Of a stretch of 64,000 bases of DNA, positions 53,903 to 64,000 are shown one piece after another. The translations under genes and the position numbers were made by a program. Numbering within the stretch: the stretch's first letter is position 1; every line of letters starts with the position of its first letter. This DNA is from Thalassia testudinum (taxonomy: Eukaryota > Streptophyta > Magnoliopsida > Alismatales > Hydrocharitaceae): positions 77,116,001 through 77,180,000 of the forward strand of contig JAZHRO010000002.1 in assembly GCA_037157565.1 (NCBI GenBank), read 5' to 3'. The notes below the pieces were generated by a model that saw only the letters and a program-made list of their open reading frames with translations, had not been told where the DNA came from and searched no databases.

Positions 53903-55614
53903 TGTTGAACGTTAACGAATGGCTACGCTAACATGTTCGATTTTGGAAAACCTGTCGTTGTAATTCGAAAGCGAAGAATTCGTGTTCAACAAATAAAATT
54001 TATATCGAAATGAAAATTCCGGGTCGAACACAAGGAGGCGGACGTTTGATTTAAAAACTACGCGTTTCTTTTTATTTGTCACAGAATAATTCAATTTAAA
54101 ACTGTCTAATTATTTACAATAAATAGAAGAGAGAGAGTAAGAGAGAAAGAGAATATTACACAGAGAAATCAAAATGAGATGTAGAATAAACAAGGAATTT
54201 TTCATTAAGGAGATTGTTCATTTCACTCTTACAACTACAAAGCATAAAATAATTACTTTAGAAAGCTATAAATTTACTCTAGAAAGCATTAAAAGAATGG
54301 AGGGAGAAATGTCCTCCTCGACGATTGCTTGGAGGACGAGCAAAACTACACTAGAAAGCAGTAAATCTATACCAGAAAGCAGTAAAAAGAATAGGGAGAG
54401 AGAAATCCTCCTCGGCGATTGCTTGGAGGACAAGCCGGACGGGACGACGCCTGGACGAAGGGGAACGAAGCAGGATGAAGGAGGATGAAGCAGAAGAACG
54501 GGAACGAAGCAGCACACCGTCCTCGTCGCGGGATCCACTTCCGAAGGGGAACGAAAATTGGACTTTATCTCGCGAGAAGCATCCCGGGTGTGGGACAAGC
54601 TTCTCTTGAGCTTTGGAGGGGTAGAGAGGAGAAGGGATGAGAATTTCGTATGGAGGGGGTCTCCTTTTATAGTTGCAAGGAGTGGGGGCAAAATGGACAT
54701 TACAACTTCAAAATAATAAATGAGGGGTCTTTAGTGACGGATAAATCCGTCACTAAAGCCCCCAACGTGGGCGTAGCTTCCGCGCCCACGCACGCCGCTT
54801 CAGCTGCCCGCATGCTCAATGCCATCGTACACACTTTGATTCTCAGCCGTCCGATCGCGAGATCGGACAGCTTAAGACGCATCTGCGCCCGCCTGGCGCG
54901 TGCGATCGCACGTGACGCCGAGCGTTCAATCGCGCGTGAACACTATTGCGCACACGCGGCCGTCCGATCGTGATCCAACACCTGCCCGCGCCTCCAGCCC
55001 TCTGCTGCGGCTCGCACCCGCGCCTGCCGGTCGTGTAAGCGCGCTCGACCGCTGCGCTCCAGGGTACGGATGGTCGAGCAGACGCTTTTAAGCGCGGCCG
55101 ACCACAGCCGTTGGATCAAGATCCAACGGCGGAGAGCGAGCGGGTGCGGGGCCTTCGTAGAATGCGTGCAGCCATTTGGGCGACCGAGATGGCGCCACGG
55201 ATGTCGGATTGACTTGATTTTTGTGTCATTGGGCTACGATCGTCGATCCGAATTCATCCGTGCGGTCGGATTTGTCATCTGAAGTGCGGATCTTCACCAT
55301 CCTAGTCCTTGATCTTCTAGGGTTCCCCGGTCACTATCTGATGCTACGGATGCCTGATTAGGGTGATCTTGGAGTCGTTGAACTCCAATCGTCGCCCTTA
55401 TCACATTCATACAGTTGGATCTTTGATTCGAGGCCCCGATAAAATGTTTGCCCTATCCAAGCACATAAAAGGAGACAATTAACCTCCATTTTATTCAAAC
55501 TGCTCTAAATGCAAGATGATGCATGTTATGCAATATTTATATCATGAAATGCAATCCTATGCTTAAGAACATGCATAAATAGACATTTTAAGTAGTGTAA
55601 ATGTGTTTACATCA
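53903..55614 (-). repeat. 3' LTR of element I
   Basis: TGTTGAACG to TTTACATCA on the + strand. TATAAAAG at 54664-54671 (complement). Perfect palindrome at 54729-54758 with 14-bp arms CTTTAGTGACGGAT and ATCCGTCACTAAAG. About 80 bases shorter than the 5' LTR. Confidence 0.92.
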
Positions 55615-55640
55615 TACCCCCATGCCTATCTTTTGCTAGT
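55615..55640 (-). promoter_or_regulatory. 3' polypurine tract of element I
   Basis: Element strand AGCAAAAGATAGGCATGGGGGTA directly before TGATGTAAAC, nearly the same 3' block as N and B. Confidence 0.85.
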
Positions 55641-57185
55641 CCCTAGCAAAAACTATATGCTATTTATAAAGGAATTAGGTTGGATTATTTGGACCTGAGT
55701 TATTTTCAATCATTAAGAAATTGTCTACTTAGGAACTGAACTTTCAAAGACACAACAGCGCCCGAGTATCAGCCAAAATGCAGACCGCCTCAAGCCCTCG
55801 CCTTATTCGAAGAAAATTTTCTTTTTCTCTTTTTACTCTTTTCTATTTTTTTTTGGATTTTCAAATTTTAGGGTTTAAGAGTGGCTTTCTACGGCCATTC
55901 AACTCACCCAAGATTTGATGAGAACCCTAAGTTTTAAACATCTTATTGTGATTGTGATAGACTCGTTGACCGGCAATTAAAACAAACTTCGGATTTCTAC
56001 GCCTCTAGGTGACCTCAAAAAGACTTCTGCCTAAAGGTGTATCTTTACAACCGGTAGCTTTCTCCCTACTTTTGTTTTTTATGGAGTCAACACAAGGGTG
56101 AATCTAGTGTATATCTCCCTGGTTTATTCTACTTCTCCGCTTCTTCCTAAGTGTTTGGGGAATTTTTAGTGCATTTACTGAGTTGGGTTCTGGACAACCG
56201 ATCGATGAGCTGTTACCACCGACAACTTGCCAGCCATACTCGTGCGGCAAAGTGTGGCTTATTTCTCTTTTTTCTTTTCTCCTTTGATTTTTTTTTTTTT
56301 TTTTTAAGTAGGAGGCTTCCCTGGTCTAAGATTTACCAAAAGGCAACAAAAAGAGAAAGGTCCAGTGACTGGGCTTTGGACAACGTACCTATGGGCTGTT
56401 ACCCACGATAACTTGCCAGCCATATCACCCTAGAAGGTTCATTAGCTACCCAATTTCCGTTAAAATCGCCGAACAATGAGTCAGTGCAAAGAAAGTGTGT
56501 AGATGCTTAAGACTCAAAATTCCCTCAAATCAGAGGGCGGGTTGATAAGTCGTGTACTTATCACCCAAACTTATTTATTCCAATTATAATAGAATTAAGA
56601 TGGTGAGGACTCAAAGACAAATCCACATTTTAGTGGATACACAGGCTAATTAAGTCCAAAGACCTGAAGGGTCTTTGTGTTTACATCTTAATGTAATATT
56701 TCCTAAGATTGAAAATTTTCTTAAACCCAAATTCTCTTTCCTAATTTTGATTTTTTTTTAATAAAAGAAAATAAAACAAATCTACGGAGCTGACGAATGA
56801 ATTTAGAGATAAATATCCATCCCCCCATGCCTATCTAATGCAATGTCCTCATTGTATTAAAAAGACATAAAACAGAGTGGAAAAGCGAAGAAAGCACCTG
56901 AATTGCATGAATGTCAGCTCCACTCCGAGATGAAAAATTAAAAAGAACTGTATATGTGCTAAGTTTAGTGCCTTCAGCTAGGCACACTATACAAAGAAAA
57001 GAAATGAAGAATTCACAAGTGCAGGTCAGAATCAGAATGAACAGAAGAATCCTCTGACCTGTCAACAGAGGTCCATAGATGTGGATCAGATTGTGGTGCA
57101 GACCCACACCCCATAATCAAGAATATCTTAGGTTCTGGATAAAACTTATCCAAAACCTGAAATCAGAATGCAAGCAGGGTCAGGC
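55641..57185 (-). other. 3' untranslated region of element I
   Basis: No supported ORF. It has two direct repeats, 56185-56236 and 56371-56421, each with GGACAAC, GAGCTGTTACC or GGGCTGTTACC, and AACTTGCCAGCC; these may be diverged relatives of the three-copy repeat of N and B. The internal polypurine block is at 56815-56857. A poly-T run is at 56289. Confidence 0.55.
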
Positions 57186-58643
57186 CTACGATTTATGAGG
57201 ATGCAACCCAAGATCAAAAAGTCGGGTTACAGAGAATTGAAGCTCAAAAGGATAATCGTTGAATGTGTGCTTGAGTTGAACATCCTCGAAACAAATGTCG
57301 TAAGGGTTCTGATTTGATGGTTTCAGCTTAAAAGGAACCCTTCGACGCAATCTTCCATTTCCTCCAAAATTAACTTCCCAAATCAAAACTTCCCAGCTCC
57401 TATCCTCCTCATTCAGCATATCAAATTCCAGGACCTCTTGTATATTCATCACCCCGTTTGAAATCTCCAAGTCTAAATGATGTGGCAGAATCAAAATTGA
57501 CTTGGGTCTAATTATCTTAGAATTAGAATCATCAATAAGCTCAACAGAGTGTAACTGATAATCAGGGCATTGAATTGATTCCTCCAGAAAATGCGATTCT
57601 AGATCCGTAATGTGTGCCCTAATAAGATCAGTTTCCTCAGTTATTGGGCTATCAAATGATCTATCAGATTCCTCAGGCCCAATCGTTCACAGAAATCGTG
57701 TTCAGAAAACTCGCGTGAGACTTCGCAACTTGAATCTTCACCATCAGGATCCGTATCAATGTATGTCCCAAAATCATTTGTCACTTTCTGTTCCAAGGAG
57801 GCATACGTTTCCTCGTAACCCAGCTTAGGGATCTCAGGTGAAGAAATCAGATCATCCTTAATTAGTTGTTTTAATTCAATCTAGTTAGCCTCGTAACACG
57901 TGTCCCCCCCCAATAGGTGCCTGAGCAGGTTCTGTCATTGGCTTTCCTGAAGAGGGTTCATCTTGGGAATTATTCCAAGATTGAATCAAAGCAACCACGA
58001 ATCTCATCCTCAATTTCACTAATTTCCCAAGTAGAAACTCACCCAGGTTCTTATCCTTAACATCCTGGAGCCAATCCAACAAAGACTTGTTTAAATCATC
58101 AATCATTTCAATCATGGGCTCCAATCTCTCAATGCAAGGTATTGGCTGAACTTCTAAAGATTGTATGATATTCCTCAAGTTAGCCAGAACCTTATCTTGA
58201 ACCTGGTTAACCTGAGCCAAATGAGTTGGTTCAGGGTTGGGCGGGTTTGGGCTCAATGCAAGGGAATTAACGAATTGAGATTTGTTATACCCTTCCTGAT
58301 AATAGGTCATTTCAAATTGTTGAAAAGATGGTGATGACCTAAAGGCAATGAAATCAGAGGATGGGTAAGGATCAGTGTATCCTTCTTGATTGTAGATCGT
58401 ATTAGGCTATTCATGAAAGGAAGACAATCTATAATCGATGTAGCTCTGAGAAGGATAGAAATCAGAATTAAATTGTTCAGGATTAGACCCTAAACACGGG
58501 GGTCCGGAATTGTATCCCCAATCCAAATTATCCCAACTGACTGATGGTAGATTACAATACGAGTTGGGATAATCGTCATGTTGAGGATAATTCACAACAG
58601 GAGGGAAAGAGCGGGAATGCGTGAAATATGTGGAAGGATTCAT
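57186..58643 (-). pseudogene. Degraded acidic ORF of element I
   Basis: ATG at 58643 (MNPSTYF). Three open stretches in one frame (58643-58407, 58310-57885, 57494-57186). The first stop (TAG, 58404-58406) is followed by readable in-frame sequence rich in Y, P, D and Q. Between 57885 and 57660 the open acidic frame is a different one, so at least two frameshifts are present. The middle part is rich in L, E and D and could form a helix (LEPMIEMIDDLNKSLLDWLQ). The C-terminal third has SWEVLIWEVNFGG and FELQFSVTRLF. No gag, protease or pol motif. It is positionally equivalent to the N/B ORF, but I cannot show homology by eye. Confidence 0.5.
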
Positions 58644-59805
58644 GAGACATGGGAGGAAGAAAGGCTCCCTTCAATACAAACAATCAAACCTGTCCTTAAA
58701 TGGGTTAGCCTACAGACCTACAGACTCCCAAAACCTGTCTTGAGATAAAAGAACGATTTGATCTACTTCTGTCTGTTGAATCCAACCAGTTAGAAGGAGG
58801 GACTGGGGAGAAGGTTCTTCCTTCGGCTTGCGCCTCCGGTTCCTAGTGTACCCCCAGCCGCGATCGTTTGACTCTACTCCCCTAGCTAGACATCAGATTG
58901 AACAGTAGAAACAGACTAATCGAAAATAATCTCGTTCTGGGTTCTGAAGAGCGAGTCCAATCCTTAAGGCCAACATCTACTCTGTTTTATTTAGGGCTAG
59001 GTTTGAATGTGCTTTGGAATGTGATGGGCCCTTTAAATGAGTTGTGCCCTTAATGATTAATTGATTTGTGTGTGCATGCACAACCAGTGATTTTCAAGCA
59101 AGATTGTTTTTGATGTGGTGAATTTTAAGGTTCAAATCTTGCTTAGTAGCTTTTAAGATTCAACTTTAAGTATTTTCAAACAGGTTTAGTTGGCACACCA
59201 GGTTTTGCAAGCACAAGTGAAGATGTTTTCCTTTAAAGCTTAAAAAGAATATGGAGTGCTTGGTAAATCCCTAAGAGTTGAACCTAAGTGGCAACTACTT
59301 GATGAGTTTATTTTATTTGAAGTGGTGCGGCCCAAACAACTCAAACAATTGGCCTGATGCACCACTTAATTAGGCACACAAATGATTACCTAATTTGATT
59401 TCTACTCAATTATGTATTTAAATGTGTGTACCGATTCCTGTGGTCGGTTTACTGGTTGAGTTTGAAAATCAGATGAGGTTGTGTACCTCTTTGAGATTTT
59501 TTTTAATTTTTTTCTTTTTTTTAATGTGGGGGTTGGGGTGAGTATGGGTATCAAACAACAAACAATCTAACCTTAGAGTTTATAAAAACAACTAGGTTGA
59601 TTGATATTTGAATTATTGTGTTGTGGAATGAAATCTAATGGGTGGGGGGTGGGGGATAACTCACAAAACCTTCTACAGCATTTTACTCCGATCTACCGCT
59701 TTTGCCTATCTCGAAAGAGTACCTGTAATTACAATAAGAGAGGAGAAAAGTGAGGTAAATGATTTGTAAGTTAGAAAACGCGAAGAGAAACCAAAGAGCG
59801 TCGCG
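58644..59805 (-). other. Leader of element I
   Basis: Untranslated. A long-range hairpin with 9-bp arms AAGTGGTGC and GCACCACTT spans 59320-59367, with GGCC paired inside. A G-rich segment near 58795-58860 (element strand GGCTGGGGGTACACTAGG, then GGAGGCGCAAGCC) lies about 150 bases before the ORF, where N, A and B have their conserved leader block. Confidence 0.5.
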
Positions 59806-59823
59806 TCCCCGGCAACGGCGCCA
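59806..59823 (-). promoter_or_regulatory. Primer-binding site, tRNA-Asp, of element I
   Basis: Element strand TGGCGCCGTTGCCGGGGA, full 18-base match, three bases inside the LTR. Confidence 0.92.
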
Positions 59824-59826
59824 AAA

Positions 59827-61621
59827 TGTTGAACATTAACGAATGGCTACGCTAACGTGTTCGATTTTGGAAAACCTGTCGTTGTAGTTCAAAAGCAAAG
59901 AATTTGTGTTCAACAAATAAAATTTATACCAAAATGAAAATTCTGGGTCGAACACAGGGAGGCGGACGTTTGATTTAAAAACTACGCATTTCTTTTTATT
60001 TGTCACAGAATAATTCAATTTAAAACTGTCTAATTATTTACAATAAATAGAAGAGAGAGAGAGAGTAAGAGAGAAAGAGAATATTACACAGAGAAATCAA
60101 AATGAGATGTAGAATAAACAAGGAATTTTTCATTAAGGAGATTGTTCATTTCACTCTTACAACTACAAAGCATAAAATAATTACTCTAGAAAGAGATAAA
60201 TTTACTCTAGAAAGCATTAAAAGAATGGAGGAAGAAATGTCCTCCTCGACGATTGCTTGGAGGACGAGCAAAACTACACTAGAAAGCAGTAAATCTATAC
60301 TAGAAAGCAATAAAGAGAATAGGGAGAGAGAAATCCTCCACGACGATTGCTTGGAGGACGAGTCGGACGGGACGACGCCTGGATGAAGGGGAACGAAGCA
60401 GGACGAAGGAGGACGAAGCAGAAGAACGGGAACAAAGCAGCACGCTGTCGTCGTCGCAGGATCCACTTCCGAAGGGGAACGAAAATTTGGACTTTACCTC
60501 GCGAGAAGCATCCCGGGTGTGGGACAAGCTTCTCTTGAGCTTTGGAGGGGTAGAGAGAAGGAAGGGATGAGAATTTCGTATGGAGGGGGTCTCCTTTTAT
60601 AGTTGCAAGGAGTGGGGGCAAAATGGACATTACAACTTCAAAATAATAAATGAGGGGTCTTTAGTGACGGATAAATCCGTCACTAAAGCCCCCAACGTGG
60701 GCGTAGCTTCCGCGCCCACGCACGCCGCTTCAGCTGCCCGCGCGCTCAACGCCATCGCACGCACTTTGATTCTCAGCCGTCCGATCGCGAGATCGGACGG
60801 CTTAAGACGCATCGCCGCCCGCTGCGTTGCGCCCGCCTGGCGCATGCGATCGTGCGTGACGCCATGCGTTCAATCGCGCGTGAATGCTATTGGGCGCGCG
60901 CGACCGTCCGATCGCGATCCAACGCCCGCCCGTGCCCAATCGCCCGCTCCTCCAGCCCTCTGTTGCGGCTCGAACCTGCGCCCACCGGTCACGTAAACAC
61001 GCTCGACCGCTGCACTACGGGGTACGAATGGTCGAGCGGACGCTTTTAAGCGCGGCCGACCACAGCCGTTAGATCAAGATGCAACAGCGGAGAGCGAGCG
61101 GGTGCGGGGCCTTCGTAGAATGCGTGCGGCCGTTTGGGCGGCTGAGATGGTACCACGTGGTGCCATCTTGGCCGTCCATCTTCTGGAAGTTGTAGATGGT
61201 GCCACGGATGTCGGATTGACTTGATTTTTGTGTCGTTGGGCTGCAATCGTCGATCCAAATTCATCCGTGTGGTCGGATTTGTCATCTGAAGTGCGGATCT
61301 TCACCATCCTGGTCCTTGATCTTCTAGGATTCCCCGATTACTATCTGATGCTACGAATGCCTGATTTAGGCGATCTTGGAGTCGTTGAACTCCAATCGTC
61401 GCCCTGATCACATCCATACGGTTGGATCTTTGATCCAAGGTCTCGATAAAATGTTTTCCCTGTCCAAGCACATAAAAGTAGACAATTAACCTCCATTTTA
61501 TTCAAACTACTCTAAATGCAAGATGATGCATGTTATGCAATATTTATATCATGAAATGCAATCCTATGCTTAAGAACATGCATAAATAGACATTTTAAGT
61601 AGTGTAAATGTGTTTACATCA
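59827..61621 (-). repeat. 5' LTR of element I
   Basis: 1795 bases. TATAAAAG at 60594-60601 (complement); perfect palindrome 60659-60688, 58 bases upstream of it. Several GC-rich ORFs (60580-60996 and others) lie in the upstream U3 part and are not conserved in H. Confidence 0.92.
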
Positions 61622-61626
61622 ACATG

Positions 61627-63999
61627 CTAGAGCAGCGGCTATGTATTCAGCCTCCGTGGTTGATAGGGCTACACTAGATTATTTCTTTGAGAACCAAGAG
61701 ACTAGTGATTCACCCAAGAATTGGCACGTCCTACTAGTACTCTTCCTAGTGGTGTGGCTACCTACATAGTCTACATCTCTATATGTGACATAGTTGAATT
61801 GTGGACTCCTAGGATAGAATAAGCCATAATTAGATGTGTCAACTAGATATCTAAATATTCGTTTTACAACATTTAAGTGTGATTGTTTAGGATTTGATTG
61901 AAACCTAGCACATAAGTAGGTACTAAATAAAATGTTAGGTCTACTGGAAGTTAAATACAATAAAGATCCAATCATGCTACGATAGAGCTTTCGATCTATG
62001 GGCGTACCTGATTCATCCAAGTCTAGGGAAGTTGTGACACTCATAGGAGTGTTCTTCCCTTTACTTTTCGCCATTTCAAATCTTTTCAGCATCTCCTTTG
62101 TGTATTTTGATTGACACACAAAGGTCCCGAATTTGAGTTGAGTGATTTGTAAACCCAAGAAAAACTTGAGTTCACCCATCAAACTCATTTCGAATTCTTT
62201 CTGCATAATCTCTGAGAACTTTCTACATATAGATTTATTAGTAGCACCAAAGATAATATCATCTACATATATTTGAACTAATAAAATATCTTTTCCTTTT
62301 CTTTTAATAAATAATGTGGAATCAGCTTCCCCTATAGAAAATTTTACATTTAACAAATATTCTTTAAGCCTCATACCAAGCTCTAGGAGCTTGCTTTAGA
62401 CCATATAGTGTCTTATTTAATTTATAGATGAAATGACGCTAGACTCAAAATCAGGAGGTTGTTTTACAAAAACTTCCTCCATAATGAATCCATTAAGAAA
62501 TGCACTCTTAACGTCCATTTGAAAGAGTTTAAAGTCAAGGAAGGTGGCATAAGCAAGAAGCATGCGAATTGATTCGAGTTGAGCTACGGGAGCATAGGTC
62601 TCATCAAAATCAATTCCTTCTTCTTGGTTGTACCCTTGTGCTACCAAATGAGTCTTGTTCCGAATGACTATACCAGATTCATTCAACTTGTTCCAAAATA
62701 CCCATTTGGTTCCTATTACCGTTTGCCCTTTAGGCTTAGGTACTAGATCTCAAACTTCATTCCTTTGGAATTAGTTGAGTTCCTCTTGCATGGCCATCAT
62801 CCAAGGTTCTTTGGATCATGCTTCTTCGACACTCTTGGGTTCAACTTGAGATACAAAGGCGGAGAGATCGAAAGAGCAACTAAAATGAGATCGGGTTTCA
62901 ACGCCATCAGAAATACTTCCAATGACTTGACTTTCGGGATGATCCCTTTGATATATCCAATCTTTTGGAAGATTATGGATATTGGAGTTTAGGATGTTAG
63001 ACACATCAATAGAAGAATCATCTTCATCTTCCATATTGACTCGGTCAATAGAGAAAGAGTGAGGAGATTCATCGAAGGAAACATGAAGGGTTTCCTCTAC
63101 TATTAATGTGGTCTTGTTAAAGACCCGATATGCCTTACTACATGAAGAATAACCAATAAAGATGGCTTCTTCACCTTTGGCATCAAATTTATCTAAATTA
63201 GAGTAGGTATTCAAAATAAAGCATCGACATCCAAAAACTTTAAAATAACTGATTTTGGGTATTTTCCCATAATATAATTCAAAACAAGTTTTTCACAACC
63301 TGGATCGAATTAAGGTGCAATTTAACAGTGTTAACCGCCTTAGCTCAAAAGTACTTTAGTAACCTGGAGTCTATGAGCAATGTTCGAGCACACTTTTGAA
63401 GAGTACGGTTCTTTCTCTCAACTACCCCATTTTGTTGAGGTGTTCAAGAGAAGGAAAACTCATGAGCAATACCATGCTCTTAAAAAAAAATCATCAAACA
63501 AGGAATTTTCAAACTTGCCCCCATGATCACTATGAATACGAGTGATTTGGTAGCCTTTTTCAATTTGAACCTTTCTACAAAAAATAGAAAGACGGAAAAT
63601 ACTCCTTTGGATCTCAAGAAGGAGACCCACGAAAACCTTGAAAAATCATCTACAATCACATAGCAATATTTGCATCCACTAAGGCTCTCATATTTTGTTG
63701 GTCCAAACAGATCCAGGTGAAGTAGTTCTAATGGTCTTGGTGTGGATATTAACTTCTTTGTTTTAAAAACTAGATTTCATAATTTTACCTAATTTACATG
63801 AATCACAGATAAGTTCATTTAAAAATTTTCCTTTAAGATGACCTCGAACTAGTTCATGTTTGGTTAGTTTTTGAATTAGCTTCATATGAACATGTCCTAG
63901 TCTTCTATGCCATATATTTAACTCATTACTTGCTACAAGAAATTCATAAGTGCTATCTTTATCAAATTCTACAATATAGATGTTATTAAATCTAGTTCC
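61627..63999 (-). pseudogene. Copia pol of element J: integrase, RT, RNase H start
   Basis: Right to left: integrase zinc finger (WHRRLGH near 63905, CDSC near 63810), catalytic core (LDLFGP near 63705, HSDHGGKF near 63530), C-terminal segment (GYSSCSKAYRVFNK in 63214-62816), RT (AQGYNQEEGIDFDETYAPVA and MDVKSAFLNG in 62686-62417; YVDD near 62260), and RNase H start (TTEAEYIAAA near 61645). Frameshifts at several places and stops, including a TAA after WFSKK (61676-61678), make it a pseudogene. The reading continues at 53902 beyond element I. Confidence 0.92.
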
Positions 64000-64000
64000 C

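Larger units (their letters stand above)
53903..61621 (-). mobile_element. Element I: complete gag-pol-less LTR retrotransposon, target duplication acatg
   Basis: LTRs 53903-55614 and 59827-61621, tRNA-Asp primer site, polypurine tract, and an interior of 4.2 kb with one degraded acidic ORF. Flanked by acatg at 53898-53902 and 61622-61626. Inserted in J RNase H. The LTR family is that of solo H. The polypurine block is shared with N and B although the LTRs are unrelated in sequence. Confidence 0.93.
38935..64000 (-). mobile_element. Element J: SIRE/Maximus-like Ty1-copia retrotransposon, 5' end outside window
   Basis: Right to left: integrase, RT and RNase H (64000-61627), [I], the RNase H end (53902-53623), a spacer with GACGTC motifs, [B], an extra ORF (42086-41007), polypurine tracts and a 3' LTR (40568-38935). 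The order integrase before RT identifies Ty1/copia. The extra ORF after pol, the long 3' spacer and the GGGGGAGA polypurine tract beside TGTTAG point to the SIRE lineage. Frameshifts and stops make it inactive. Confidence 0.88.

Noticed and set aside
54729..54758. MITE insertion with TTTAGTGACGGAT ends
   Set aside because: The arms are separated by only two bases, no target duplication, present in both LTRs of I; it is part of the LTR.
56835..57107. 90-codon ORF in element I
   Set aside because: Overlaps the post-ORF motifs and internal polypurine block; hydrophobic composition comes from T-rich sequence.

Overview
This is nuclear DNA from a flowering plant with a repeat-dense genome. I find no cellular gene, tRNA gene, rRNA gene or CRISPR array. 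Essentially everything that can be assigned is LTR retrotransposon, nested up to three deep. The evidence is Ty3/gypsy Gag, protease, RNase H and integrase domains, Ty1/copia integrase, RT and RNase H domains, primer-binding sites complementary to tRNA-Asp or tRNA-iMet, polypurine tracts, and LTRs of 0.6 to 5 kb. The species cannot be named from the sequence. Element letters below are mine.

Layout, left to right. 1-7240: element N (+), internal region and 3' LTR, 5' LTR outside the window; it carries an intact 654-codon ORF of unknown function where gag-pol should be. 7241-13723: element A (-), gag-pro, leader and 5' LTR, cut by N. 13724-17311 and 24490-29373: the two halves of chromovirus-like element C (-). 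Its 3' LTR was hit by A. Its middle was hit by E (17312-24489, -) and partly deleted. Its 5' LTR was hit by H, a solo LTR (27190-28971, target duplication gaggt). E itself contains G, a solo LTR (18072-19788, target duplication ggctc). 29374-36758: the 3' part of element L (+), interrupted by F, a 4.84-kb solo LTR (29856-34695, target duplication gcctc). 36759-37571: unassigned. 37572-38934: LTR fragment K (-). 38935-64000: SIRE/Maximus-like copia element J (-), with 3' LTR, extra 3' ORF and pol, interrupted by two complete insertions: B (42661-52736, +) and I (53903-61621, -, target duplication acatg).

How the parts fit. A encodes Gag-protease and belongs to the lineage that supplied N and B with their LTR type, tRNA-Asp priming, leader and polypurine tract. 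N and B lack gag-pol and instead carry a homologous acidic ORF. I is a third gag-pol-less element with the same 3' polypurine block but different LTRs and another acidic ORF. A leader block of about 100 nt stays nearly identical in A, N and B while its surroundings diverge, as expected of a packaging signal used in trans.

Most striking beyond annotation: (i) the novel ORF family with a hyper-conserved hairpin inside its 3' end; (ii) a sequence-unrelated but positionally similar palindrome upstream of the TATA box in the LTRs of many different families; (iii) dense arrays of degenerate GACGTCTG motifs in two unrelated elements, C (gypsy) and J (copia). All homology and identity statements come from reading the sequence by eye; no database search or alignment program was run.
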